From Deltaproteobacteria bacterium (GTDB lineage Bacteria; Myxococcota; UBA727; VGSZ01), in assembly GCA_016177705.1 (NCBI GenBank), contig JACOUT010000003.1:806001-870000 (forward strand): a stretch of 64,000 nt of DNA, given 5' to 3'. A model generated the notes under the pieces. It was given only the letters and a program-made list of their open reading frames with translations. It was not told where the DNA came from and ran no database searches. Below, piece by piece: positions 42,503 through 52,457 of this stretch; position 1 is the stretch's first letter; every line of letters starts with the position of its first letter. A program made the translations under genes and the position numbers.

Positions 42503-43885
42503 ATGACTACCACCTCCTCCGATCAACTCCGCGTCGCCATCGTCGGCTGCGGCCCGAGCGGCTTCTTCGCGGCCGACGCGCTCACCAAGGCCAACGTGCC
42601 GGTCAAGGTCGACCTGTTCGATCGCCTGCCCACGCCGTTCGGTCTGGTGCGCTTCGGCGTGGCGCCCGACCACCCGAAGATCAAGACCGTCACCAAGGCC
42701 TGGGACAAGACCGCGCAGCACCCGGCGGTGTCGTTCTTCGGAAACGTCGAGATCGGCCGCGACCTGAGCCTCGACGAGCTGCGCCAGCACTACGACGCCG
42801 TGCTGTTCACCAGCGGCGCCGAGACCGATCGCAAGATGGACATCCCGGGTGAGGACCTGAAGGGCAGCCACCCAGCCACGCAATTCGTCGGCTGGTACAA
42901 CGGTCACCCCGACTACGCTGATCGCCAGTACGGCCTCGACGCCGAGGCCGCGGTCGTCATCGGCCAGGGCAACGTCGCCATGGACGTGGCGCGCATGCTG
43001 GCGAAGACCGTCGCCGAGATCCAGCCGACCGACACCGCGGCGCACGCGCTCGCGGCCTTCGGTGGCTCGAAGGTCAAGGATGTCTACATCATCGGTCGCC
43101 GCGGCCCGGCGCAGGCGAAGTTCACCACGCCCGAGCTGCGCGAGCTGTGCGAGCTGGCCGAGGCCGACTTCATCCTCAAGGAGAGCGACCTCGCGCTCAG
43201 CGCCGCCGACGAGGAGGAGCTGAAGGATCCCGACAACTCGACGTCGGCCAAGAACGTCGAGCTGATGCGCGAGCACTGCAAGGCCCACCCGCCGGGCAGC
43301 GGCACCAAGCCGCGGCGCGTGCACCTGCTGTTCCGCTTGAGCCCGACCAAGATCGAAGAGAAGAGCGGCCGCGTCGGCGCCATCGTGCTCGAGAAGAACC
43401 GGCTCGAGGGCAAAGCCAACAGCCAGAAGGCGGTCGGCACCGGCGAGACCATCACCATCCCGTGCGGCCTGGTGTTTCGCAGCGTCGGCTACAAGGGCAA
43501 GCCGATCCCGGGCGTGCCCTTCGACGCCAAGAGCGGCACCATCCCGAACGTCGCCGGCCGCGTCACTGTCGACGGCAAGCAGCTGCCGGGCCTCTACACC
43601 GCGGGCTGGATCAAGCGCGGCCCCTCGGGCGTCATCGGCACCAACAAGGCCTGCGCCGTCGAGACGGTCACGCACCTGCTCGCCGACCGCGAGAGCTTGC
43701 CCAAGGCCAAGGGCCGCGACACGGCGGCGGTGACCGCGTTGCTCGCCTCGCGCGGCGTCAAGGTGGTCAGCTTCGCCGACTGGCAGAAGATCGACGCCGC
43801 CGAAATCGAGCGCGGCAAAGCCAAGGGCAAGGCGCGCGACAAGGTGGCGACGTGGGCTGAGCTGCTGTCGGCTGCGGGGAAGTAG
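42503..43885 (+). CDS. Ferredoxin/adrenodoxin-type NADP+ reductase (FprA-like)
   Basis: A 460-residue flavoenzyme that moves electrons between NADPH and ferredoxin. VAIVGCGPSGFFAADAL binds FAD; DLFDRLPTPFGLVRFGVAPDHP is the hallmark of the adrenodoxin reductase/FprA family; VVIGQGNVAMDVARMLAK and YIIGRRGPAQAKFTTPELREL bind NADPH; and GWIKRGPSGVIGTNKACAVETV closes the FAD site. All family motifs are intact and length is normal. It starts at ATG 42503 and ends 1 bp before the next gene, though the latter encodes an exported protein and may only be a read-through neighbour. Confidence 0.93.
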   Translation: MTTTSSDQLRVAIVGCGPSGFFAADALTKANVPVKVDLFDRLPTPFGLVRFGVAPDHPKIKTVTKAWDKTAQHPAVSFFGNVEIGRDLSLDELRQHYDAVLFTSGAETDRKMDIPGEDLKGSHPATQFVGWYNGHPDYADRQYGLDAEAAVVIGQGNVAMDVARMLAKTVAEIQPTDTAAHALAAFGGSKVKDVYIIGRRGPAQAKFTTPELRELCELAEADFILKESDLALSAADEEELKDPDNSTSAKNVELMREHCKAHPPGSGTKPRRVHLLFRLSPTKIEEKSGRVGAIVLEKNRLEGKANSQKAVGTGETITIPCGLVFRSVGYKGKPIPGVPFDAKSGTIPNVAGRVTVDGKQLPGLYTAGWIKRGPSGVIGTNKACAVETVTHLLADRESLPKAKGRDTAAVTALLASRGVKVVSFADWQKIDAAEIERGKAKGKARDKVATWAELLSAAGK

Positions 43886-43886
43886 C

Positions 43887-45875
43887 GTGGGCGCGCGCAG
43901 CACGGCCGCGGCCGCGTTGCTCACGCTCGTCGGCGGCTGCGCCACGCCGGCGCATGCGCCCCTGCCGGCGGGCGCGACGTCGACCTCGCCGGAGGGGGCA
44001 ATGCAGGGTGCGCCGGGGCGCGTCCTGCTGCACGAGCTGACCGTGCGTTTCTACCTCGGCGACGACGGCAAGCCGCGCGCTGAGGAGACGCACCTGCGGC
44101 AATCGCTGATCAACGGCGAGCGCGATCAGTGGTTGCGCGTCTTGCAGCTCGGCTACAGCGAGACCTTCGACGTCGTGCACGAGGCTGCGGTGTCGGCGCG
44201 CTTTCCCGACGGCACCGAGAAGAGCTGGGGCAGAGATACCGGCAGCGACGTGCCGGCCACGCCCGGCTGGGTGCTCTACAGCGATGATCGCGTGCTGCGC
44301 ATCGCGCCGCCCTCCGTGCCGCCCGGGTCCGTCGTCGCCACCTTCGCGCGCACCACCCGCAGCTCGCCCGAGCTGTTCCCCTACGGGCTCGGGCTCGGCA
44401 GCTCGGTGCCGGTGGAGCGGGCGCGACTCGTCGTCGAGGTGCCCGCCGGCTTCGACGTCGAGCACGTCGCCGAAAAGAGCATGGCGCCGGTGCGCTTCGA
44501 TCCGCAGGTGGAGCAGCTCGAGGGCGGCGCGCGGCGCCTTACCTGGGAGCGCACCGACATCCCCGAGCGCTGCACCATCACGAGGGGCCTCGCCTGGTGC
44601 AGCCGACAGGAGACCGTGCTCTTGCGTCTGGCGAGCTGGCCCGGCGCCGATGGCACCACCGTGCACGGCCCGGCCGACGAGCGCGGCGCGTCGCGCTTCG
44701 CCTGGCAGATCAAGCAGGGCAAAGACCAACCCGACGAGCACGTGGCGAACACCGTGCGCCAGGTGCTGGCCGACGCGCCGGCGGACAAGCGTGCGCGCGC
44801 GGCGCTGCTGTACGCCTGGGTGCGGGACCACGTGCGCTATTGCGCCATCAGCGTCGGCATGGGCGGCTGGGTGCCGCACGCCGCGTCCGAGGTGCACGAG
44901 GTGCGCTACGGCGACTGCAAGGACAAGGCGAACCTGTTGCGCACCATGTTGGCGGTGGACGGCATCGACGCCCAGGTGGCGCTCATCTGGTCCGGCGACT
45001 GGCCGGAGCGATTTCGCCTGCCGGTGCTGGCGGCCAACTTCAACCACGTCATCGTCCAGATCGAGCTGCCGGGCGGCACCGTGACGGTCGACCCGACCTC
45101 GCGCACCACACCCTTCGCCGACCTGCCCGACGTCGACGAGGATCGGCTGCTGCTGCCGGTGACGCGCGAAGGCGCGTCGCTGACGCCCGCCGGCGCCTCG
45201 TCACCGGAGCGCGACGTGCGCGACGAGCAGTACACGCTCACCCTCAGCGACGACGGCATGCTGGCGGGCACCTTCACCTCGACCATGAACGGGGCCTATG
45301 CCGACGTCCTGCGCGAGCGTCTGTTGGTCGAGCCGCCCGGGCGGTACCGGGAGATCGCGCACGACGAGATTGCGTTCTGGGAGCCGGTCATCACCGAGGT
45401 CACCTACGAGAACGCGGCGCCGCCGGTGGAGATCACGCCGGTGACCGCGCAGGGCCGCATGCAGATCGCCCTGGTGCGCGGCGGCCTCGCAGGACAGGAC
45501 GTGGTGCTGCGCGCGCGCGCGCTCCTCGGTACGCCCTTTCCCGCCGTCGACCTGGTGGTCGACGGCGCGCCGCGCGAGGGCCCCTTCTTCCTCGGGCACC
45601 AACGCACGGCGCGCGAGCGGCTGACCATCGCGCTGCCGCCGTCGCTGCGCGCCGGCCGCGTGCCGGCGCCGATCGATCTCGACTCGCCGTTCGGCCACTA
45701 CCGCTGCGAGTGGCGCGTCTCCGACGACGGCCACACGGTGGAGCTGGTGCGCGAGAGCACGCGCCGGATGCGCCTGGTCCCTGCCGACCAGGTGCCGGCG
45801 CTGCACGAGTTCGCGCAGCGGGTGCTCACGGCCGACGAGGAGCCGCTCGCCTTGGTCGAGGCGGAGGGGCCATGA
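43887..45875 (+). CDS. DUF3857/transglutaminase-like lipoprotein (catalytic residues present)
   Basis: A 662-residue predicted lipoprotein (lipobox VGGC, Cys18). Residues ~45-280 match DUF3857 (LHELTVRFYLGDDGKPR, GTEKSWG) and ~300-420 a transglutaminase-like cysteine protease fold: RYGDCKDKANLLRTML holds Cys344, NHVIVQ holds the His and TVDPTS the Asp of the triad. The C-terminal third is a beta-rich DUF2569/3858-like region. Members of this family are periplasmic or surface-exposed and may crosslink or cleave proteins. GTG start at 43887. It is followed by a paralogue whose ATG overlaps its stop (ATGA), so the two are made together. Confidence 0.85.
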   Translation: MGARSTAAAALLTLVGGCATPAHAPLPAGATSTSPEGAMQGAPGRVLLHELTVRFYLGDDGKPRAEETHLRQSLINGERDQWLRVLQLGYSETFDVVHEAAVSARFPDGTEKSWGRDTGSDVPATPGWVLYSDDRVLRIAPPSVPPGSVVATFARTTRSSPELFPYGLGLGSSVPVERARLVVEVPAGFDVEHVAEKSMAPVRFDPQVEQLEGGARRLTWERTDIPERCTITRGLAWCSRQETVLLRLASWPGADGTTVHGPADERGASRFAWQIKQGKDQPDEHVANTVRQVLADAPADKRARAALLYAWVRDHVRYCAISVGMGGWVPHAASEVHEVRYGDCKDKANLLRTMLAVDGIDAQVALIWSGDWPERFRLPVLAANFNHVIVQIELPGGTVTVDPTSRTTPFADLPDVDEDRLLLPVTREGASLTPAGASSPERDVRDEQYTLTLSDDGMLAGTFTSTMNGAYADVLRERLLVEPPGRYREIAHDEIAFWEPVITEVTYENAAPPVEITPVTAQGRMQIALVRGGLAGQDVVLRARALLGTPFPAVDLVVDGAPREGPFFLGHQRTARERLTIALPPSLRAGRVPAPIDLDSPFGHYRCEWRVSDDGHTVELVRESTRRMRLVPADQVPALHEFAQRVLTADEEPLALVEAEGP

Positions 45876-47845
45876 GCCGCGCGATGCTCCTCGCACGTCT
45901 CGCGGTCGTGCTCGCCCTGTCGGCCACGGTGACGTCGTCGTGTCGCACCGAGCGTGCGGTAGCCGCCGACTGGCGCTGGGTCGACGTCGCCGAGCTGGTC
46001 AAACTGGACGCGAAAGACGACGACGCGGCGGCCGTGGTGGTGCTGCGCGATCACCGCCTGTTGTTCCAGCGCCTGGGCAAGTGGGGCGACTCGCGCGCGG
46101 AGCTGCACAGCCACGAGGTGATCCGCGTCTTGAGCGAGGCCGGCTTCGAGCGCGCGCTGGTGCGCCTGGCCTGGCCCAAGAAGGGGCGGCTGGTGCACCT
46201 GGACGCACGCACCATCGCGCCCGATGGCTCGGTGACGCCGCTCGACGCCGAGGCCGCCTTCGCGTCGTCGTTTCAGCTCGACGAGGAGAAGAGCGGCGAC
46301 GCCCGGGCCTTCAGCTTCCCGCGCGTCGACGTCGGCAGTTGGCTCGAGCTGTCCTACACCATCGAGCTCGACGGCTTCTACACGGCGTGGTCCGACCGGG
46401 TGACCGACGAGATCCCGGTGCGCGAGTACCGGCTCGACATCGTGGTCGACGACATCGCGCAGCCGGAGCTGCGCGTGCTCAACCACCCGGCGCAGCCTAC
46501 CGTCACCCTCGAGGCCGACGGCATGCGGCACTTGCGCTTGCAGTTGAAGGACATCCCGGCGGCCGTCGACGAGCCGTTCTCGCCCACCTGGCGCGCGCGC
46601 GATCCCTGGTGGATCTACCGCACCGTCCGCTATCGCTACCCGAACGACGAGTGGGACTTGGAGGCGAGCTGGAGCGACGCGGCGCGCGCCACCTCGAAGC
46701 TGGTGGTCAAGCACAAGGGGCTCGAGCAGGCGCCCGCGCTCGACCTCGCGCGTTGCGGGCAAGGTACCGCGCGCGACACCCGCTGCGTCATCGACGCCGC
46801 GCTCGCCGAGACGCACCGCCGCGTCGTCTTCACGGGTTTCGCGCCCGCCTTTGCGCTCGGCGAGGTCGACGCGGTAGTCGCGGCCGGTGCGGCCGACGCC
46901 GGCGGCAAGGCCGCGCTGCTGTTTGCGCTCCTGACCAACGCCGGCGTCGACGCGCGCCTCGCGGCGGTGGCGCGGCGCGGCACCAACGAGGTGGCGCGCG
47001 ACTTTCCGTCGCTGCGCTGGCTCAACCACACGCTGGTGGTGGCGGTGATGGGCGATCAGGCGGTGTGGATGGACCCGTCGTGCGAAATGTGCGCGTCCGG
47101 CACCCTGCCGTCGTGGGACCCGATCGGCGCGGACGCGCTCGTGGTGAGCAAGAAAGGCGACAAGCTCACCGCGAGCTGGTGGGCGCTGAACGGTCAGCCG
47201 GCGCCCCACGATAACGTGTTGACGTCGCTGTGGACCTTGACGGTGGACGAGCGTGGCGATGCGCGCGTGCTGCTCGAGCAGCGCAGCGCGGGCGAGGCGT
47301 CGCTGTTCTGGCGGGCGCGCACGCGCAACGATGTGGCCAAGGACGCGGCCGACGACGCACAGCGGCTGGTGCGACGCCTGTCGCCGGCGGCAACCGTGAC
47401 GAGTCACACCCCGGTCACCTGCGCGCGCAACACCGGCCGCTGTCAGCAGCGCATCGAGGCGGTGTTGCCGCGCTTCGCGCATCAGGACGTCGACGGCCTG
47501 CGCGTGCCGCTCTCGCTGCTGCGGCCTGCGGTCGACCTGGTGAGCCGGCGGCCGCGTCGGCAGGACTACGTGGTGAGCGCGCCGCTGGTGCACGAGGACG
47601 AGCTGACCGTGGTGCCGCCCAAGGGCTACACCATCGAAGCGCCGCCGCGCTCGCGCAGCGGCAAGGGCACGCTCGGCGCGGTCGAGATCGCGACCGAGGT
47701 GCGCAGCGGCACCCTGGTGGTCAAGCGGACCACGCGCGAACTTCCGGGGCACCTGCCGGTGACGAGCGGCAACGAGGCGCAGGCGCCGTTCGAGCCGGGC
47801 GCGGCGTTGGCCGCGAGCGTGGTGCGGCTGGTGCCGCCCCGCTGA
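45872..47845 (+). CDS. DUF3857/transglutaminase-like lipoprotein with degenerate active site
   Basis: A 657-residue paralogue of the preceding protein with the same layout: signal peptide ending TSSC (Cys24), DUF3857 part (VIRVLSEAGFERALVRL, DARTIAPDGSVTPLDA), transglutaminase-like part and beta-rich end. The catalytic motif GDCKDKA has become ADAGGKA: Ala343 replaces the nucleophilic Cys. The His region (LRWLNHTLVVAVMGDQ) and Asp region (VWMDPSCEMC) remain. It is therefore probably not a transglutaminase or protease itself. Overlap with the upstream gene suggests a stable pair, perhaps an active subunit with an inactive partner. The region around the lost Cys also gained an extra Cys pair further on (SCEMC). 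Confidence 0.85.
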   Translation: MSRAMLLARLAVVLALSATVTSSCRTERAVAADWRWVDVAELVKLDAKDDDAAAVVVLRDHRLLFQRLGKWGDSRAELHSHEVIRVLSEAGFERALVRLAWPKKGRLVHLDARTIAPDGSVTPLDAEAAFASSFQLDEEKSGDARAFSFPRVDVGSWLELSYTIELDGFYTAWSDRVTDEIPVREYRLDIVVDDIAQPELRVLNHPAQPTVTLEADGMRHLRLQLKDIPAAVDEPFSPTWRARDPWWIYRTVRYRYPNDEWDLEASWSDAARATSKLVVKHKGLEQAPALDLARCGQGTARDTRCVIDAALAETHRRVVFTGFAPAFALGEVDAVVAAGAADAGGKAALLFALLTNAGVDARLAAVARRGTNEVARDFPSLRWLNHTLVVAVMGDQAVWMDPSCEMCASGTLPSWDPIGADALVVSKKGDKLTASWWALNGQPAPHDNVLTSLWTLTVDERGDARVLLEQRSAGEASLFWRARTRNDVAKDAADDAQRLVRRLSPAATVTSHTPVTCARNTGRCQQRIEAVLPRFAHQDVDGLRVPLSLLRPAVDLVSRRPRRQDYVVSAPLVHEDELTVVPPKGYTIEAPPRSRSGKGTLGAVEIATEVRSGTLVVKRTTRELPGHLPVTSGNEAQAPFEPGAALAASVVRLVPPR

Positions 47846-47849
47846 GCGA

Positions 47850-48836
47850 TCAGGGCGGTCCGAGCGTGTACACCGCCAGGTAGTCGAAGCGCGCTTGCGA
47901 GCTGTAGACGCCGAGCGCGGGCATGCCCGAATCGAACAGCGTGAGATCGAGCTCCATGGCGCCGCCCTCGACGGCGCAGCGCACGGCAGTGCCCTCGACG
48001 CGCACCTGCAGCAGGAACGAGACGTCCGCCGCGAACGTCGTCGAGGCGAACTGTCCGTAGGACGCCCAACCGAAGTTGTCGTCGAAGGACGCGATCACTC
48101 CCTGGTTCGCGTTGAACGCGGCGGCGCACAGATACCCGGCATACGCGGTTGGACCAGCGTGGCCGCGCGCTCCCAGGTACATCCACGGATCGCCGCCGAG
48201 CGAAGTGAAGGTGGCCCGCGTCTCGACCGCGACGTCGGTGCCGACCACCGGGAACAACAAGAGCGGGTCGGGCCAGCGGCCGTTGGCATCGACCGCGAGC
48301 TGGCCGCCGCCGATCGACCAGGCGCCGTCTCCCGTCGGCACCCAGCCGGGGTCGAGCGCGTCGCCGTCGAAGGCCTCGAACAGCGCGAGCGCGTCGCCGC
48401 TCTGGCTCGGGCGTGGATCGCAGGCGTCACCCACGCCGTCGGCGGAGGTACCGGCGCCCAGCTCGAGCACATCGTCCTGCGCGGCGTTCGCGATCCCCGG
48501 GCAGTTGTCGCAGCGATCGAGCAGCCCGTCGCCGTCCTCGTCGTGCACGCCGCAGTCGCCCTCGCCTTCCCCCTCGCCTTCGCCTTCCCCCTCGCCTTCG
48601 CCTTCCCCCTCGCCCTCACCCTCGCCTTCCCCCTCGCCCTCACCCTCACCCTCACCCTCACCCTCGCCGGTCACCAGTCCCGGCGGGCCGCAGCGCCCTT
48701 CGACGCACGCCGCGCGGAACGGGCAGTCCCGATCGCTCGAGCAGGGCAGCGGCGCGCCGAGCAAGCGGCACCCGCCCGCGATCGTGAGCAGCACGACGAC
48801 GATGACGAGCGACGAAGCGAGAGGAGGGTGGCGCAC
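47850..48836 (-). CDS. Lipoprotein with long Gly-Glu stalk and lectin-like end
   Basis: A 328-residue predicted lipoprotein (lipobox AGGC, Cys23). After two small Cys pairs comes an alternating Gly-Glu stalk with 18 Glu. This is followed by a TSP3-like calcium loop (DEDGDGLLDRCDNCPG...DGVGDACDP) and a ~190-residue beta-rich domain resembling the concanavalin-like/DUF1080 jelly roll (ALFEAFDGDALDPGWVPTGDGAWSIGGGQL). The end domain likely binds a carbohydrate at the cell surface; the stalk holds it away from the membrane. GTG start at 48836. It is convergent with the DUF3857 pair, 4 bp apart. Confidence 0.83.
   Translation of the reverse strand: MRHPPLASSLVIVVVLLTIAGGCRLLGAPLPCSSDRDCPFRAACVEGRCGPPGLVTGEGEGEGEGEGEGEGEGEGEGEGEGEGEGEGEGEGEGDCGVHDEDGDGLLDRCDNCPGIANAAQDDVLELGAGTSADGVGDACDPRPSQSGDALALFEAFDGDALDPGWVPTGDGAWSIGGGQLAVDANGRWPDPLLLFPVVGTDVAVETRATFTSLGGDPWMYLGARGHAGPTAYAGYLCAAAFNANQGVIASFDDNFGWASYGQFASTTFAADVSFLLQVRVEGTAVRCAVEGGAMELDLTLFDSGMPALGVYSSQARFDYLAVYTLGPP
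48558..48668 (-). repeat. Hexanucleotide repeat coding an 18-fold Gly-Glu stalk
   Basis: A 111-bp run of GGNGAR units on the minus strand, coding 19 Gly alternating with 18 Glu. Third positions vary (GAG, GAA; GGC, GGT, GGG), so it is old enough to have drifted yet kept the amino-acid pattern. The same code appears at 5059-5100 and 54345-54419. Confidence 0.88.
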
Positions 48837-48849
48837 GCGCGGGTCGATG

Positions 48850-49506
48850 TTACCGCTTGCGCACGAGCTGGATGCCGTCGCCCACCGACAACAACACCGC
48901 GTCCACGCGCGCGTCGTCGCGAATGCGCGCGTTGAGTTGATGGAGCGTGCGCGTCTCCTCGTCCATCAAGGAGGGGTTGGCGGTTACGCGACCCGACCAG
49001 AGCATGTTGTCGAGCGCGAGCAGGCCGCCCTTGCGCAACAGCGCCAGGCACAGCTCGTAGTAGCGCGGGTAGCTCTCCTTGTCGGCGTCGATGAAGGCGA
49101 AGTCGAAGGAGCCGGGCTCGCGCTCGACCAGCGCGCGCAGTGTGTCCTCCGCGGGTGCGAGCCGCAGGTCGATGCGCGCGGCCACGCCCGCCGCCTGCCA
49201 ATGACGGCGGGCGATGTCGGTCCACTCGCGGTTGACGTCGCACGCGACCAGCAGGCCGTCCTCCGGCAGCCCGCGCGCGACCGCGAGCGCGCTCATGCCG
49301 GTGAAGGTGCCGACCTCGACGGCGCGGCGCGCGCCGATGGCGCGCACCAGCAGCGTGAACAGGCATGCCTGGTCGCGGCCGATCTGCATGCGCGCCATCG
49401 GCAGCGTCGCGGTCTCTTCGCGCAGCGCGCGCTCGACCTCGGTGTCGCGCGCCATCGTCTCCAGCAGGTAGCGCTCGACGTCGGCAGCGAGCAGCGTGCG
49501 GCTCAT
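48850..49506 (-). CDS. SAM-dependent O-methyltransferase (CCoAOMT-like)
   Basis: A 218-residue class I methyltransferase of the caffeoyl-CoA/catechol O-methyltransferase family. Motifs: VEVGTFTGMSALAVARGLP (SAM), FDFAFIDADKESYPRYYELC (metal-binding Asp) and LLALDNMLWSGRV (second metal ligand). It methylates hydroxyl groups on small aromatic compounds in other bacteria; the substrate here is unknown. The ATG at 49506 has a strong GGGAGGGG upstream. It follows the M50-like gene by 92 bp. Confidence 0.9.
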   Translation of the reverse strand: MSRTLLAADVERYLLETMARDTEVERALREETATLPMARMQIGRDQACLFTLLVRAIGARRAVEVGTFTGMSALAVARGLPEDGLLVACDVNREWTDIARRHWQAAGVAARIDLRLAPAEDTLRALVEREPGSFDFAFIDADKESYPRYYELCLALLRKGGLLALDNMLWSGRVTANPSLMDEETRTLHQLNARIRDDARVDAVLLSVGDGIQLVRKR

Positions 49507-49598
49507 GGCCCCTCCCTCGCGCGGTGCGCGCCGAAGCCCCACCGTGACATGCCGTCGCGGGGAAGTCGGTGCAAGTGCGTGATCGCGCCGGCGCCCCG

Positions 49599-50336
49599 TC
49601 AGCGCAGGGGCGTTGCGCGTCCGCTCGACCACCAGACGACGCCGAGCCCACCCACCAGCACCAGCACGCTCCAGCCGCCGATGATGAGGCCCCACAGCCA
49701 GAAGGGGCCGCCGAGCGCCGCCGCGACGTTGGCGACGTCCGAGGGCATCTCGCCCGCGCCGGTGCGAGCCACCGAGGTGAACAGGTAGTCCGCACGCGAG
49801 AACACCGAGAGCGCGAGTTGGATGGCGACGAACAGCATCGCGATCTGCGCGCGCTCGGGCCCGAGCTTGCGCGCGCCGAGCAAGAACAGCGCGCCACAGC
49901 CGACGGTGAACACCAGGCCGAACACGTTGCGCACGAACAGGGCGGCGATCGCCAGCATGAACGCACCGAAGAGCGCGAGCCCGACGCGGGCCAGGCGGGG
50001 CCGCGTGCCGAGCGCGAAGAACGCAGCGGCCAGAAACGCCGGACCCAGCAGCCCGCCCGCGGAGACGATGGCGCGCGCGGCGCTGTCGGCGGCGACGCCC
50101 GAGTGCGTCGCGACCCCGGAGGCATCCCAGAAGATCACGAGCCGTTCGAACCTGGCGCCGACCAGCATGGCGGCGAGGCCATGCCCGGTCTCGTGCGCGA
50201 AGGTGGCGAGCCAGACCAGCGGCGCCTCGACGACGCGCACGATGAACGACGCGCTGCCCAGCAGGTAGAGCAGCAACACGATCGCCGCGGCGCCGGCAAG
50301 CGCGCGCACGGGGCTCGGCGCCGGTGGTTCGTTCAT
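49599..50336 (-). CDS. M50B-like membrane metallopeptidase
   Basis: A 245-residue integral membrane protein with six or seven transmembrane helices. The zinc motif HETGH (His48, Glu49, His52) lies in the second helix, as in site-2-protease-like M50B proteins, followed by LAAMLVGARFERLVIFW. No PDZ domain is present. The family includes regulated intramembrane proteases and simpler housekeeping proteins, so the substrate cannot be named. It sits 31 bp downstream of atpC in the same direction and may be read from the ATP synthase transcript. Confidence 0.78.
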   Translation of the reverse strand: MNEPPAPSPVRALAGAAAIVLLLYLLGSASFIVRVVEAPLVWLATFAHETGHGLAAMLVGARFERLVIFWDASGVATHSGVAADSAARAIVSAGGLLGPAFLAAAFFALGTRPRLARVGLALFGAFMLAIAALFVRNVFGLVFTVGCGALFLLGARKLGPERAQIAMLFVAIQLALSVFSRADYLFTSVARTGAGEMPSDVANVAAALGGPFWLWGLIIGGWSVLVLVGGLGVVWWSSGRATPLR

Positions 50337-50367
50337 GGCCCCCCGCGTGGACGCGCGCAGCGCACGC

Positions 50368-50766
50368 CTACTTGATCAAGGTCAGCTTGGCCGCCGCGCG
50401 CTCGACGTCCGCGCGCAGCTCCTTGAAGCTCTGGTCCTCGAGCGACACCGGCCCGAGCTGCTTGAGCTTCTGCTCGGCGTCGTACAGCGACTTGTTGGCG
50501 TCTTCGCGCGTCACCTCGTCGGCGAGCGCGGCGTGCTCCGTCATCAAGGTCACGCGGTCGCGATCGATCTCGACGTAGCCGCCCGACACCATCAGCCGCG
50601 TGTGCTTGCCCTGGTGCACGAACGTGAGCACGCCGGTGCCGAGCAACGCCAGGAACGGTGCATGGCCGGGCAGCGCCTCGAGCTCGCCCTGCAACGCCGG
50701 GATGACGACGTCGCTGGTCTCGCCGATGATGACCTTGCGGTCGGGGGTGACGATCTCGAGCTGCAT
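50368..50766 (-). CDS. atpC: ATP synthase F1 epsilon subunit
   Basis: A 132-residue subunit of the F1 rotor. MQLEIVTPDRKVIIGETSDVVIPALQGELEALPGHAPFLALLG and VSGGYVEIDRDRVTLMTEHA are the conserved beta-sandwich; the C-terminal ~45 residues (EVTREDANKSLYDAEQKL...) form the regulatory helical hairpin. Normal length. It lies 38 bp downstream of atpD. The rest of the F1Fo genes are not in this window. Confidence 0.94.
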   Translation of the reverse strand: MQLEIVTPDRKVIIGETSDVVIPALQGELEALPGHAPFLALLGTGVLTFVHQGKHTRLMVSGGYVEIDRDRVTLMTEHAALADEVTREDANKSLYDAEQKLKQLGPVSLEDQSFKELRADVERAAAKLTLIK

Positions 50767-50804
50767 GGCGCCCTCGCGGTTGCTGCGCTGCGACGGTGGA
50801 GCGA

Positions 50805-52457
<1,653 letters not shown>

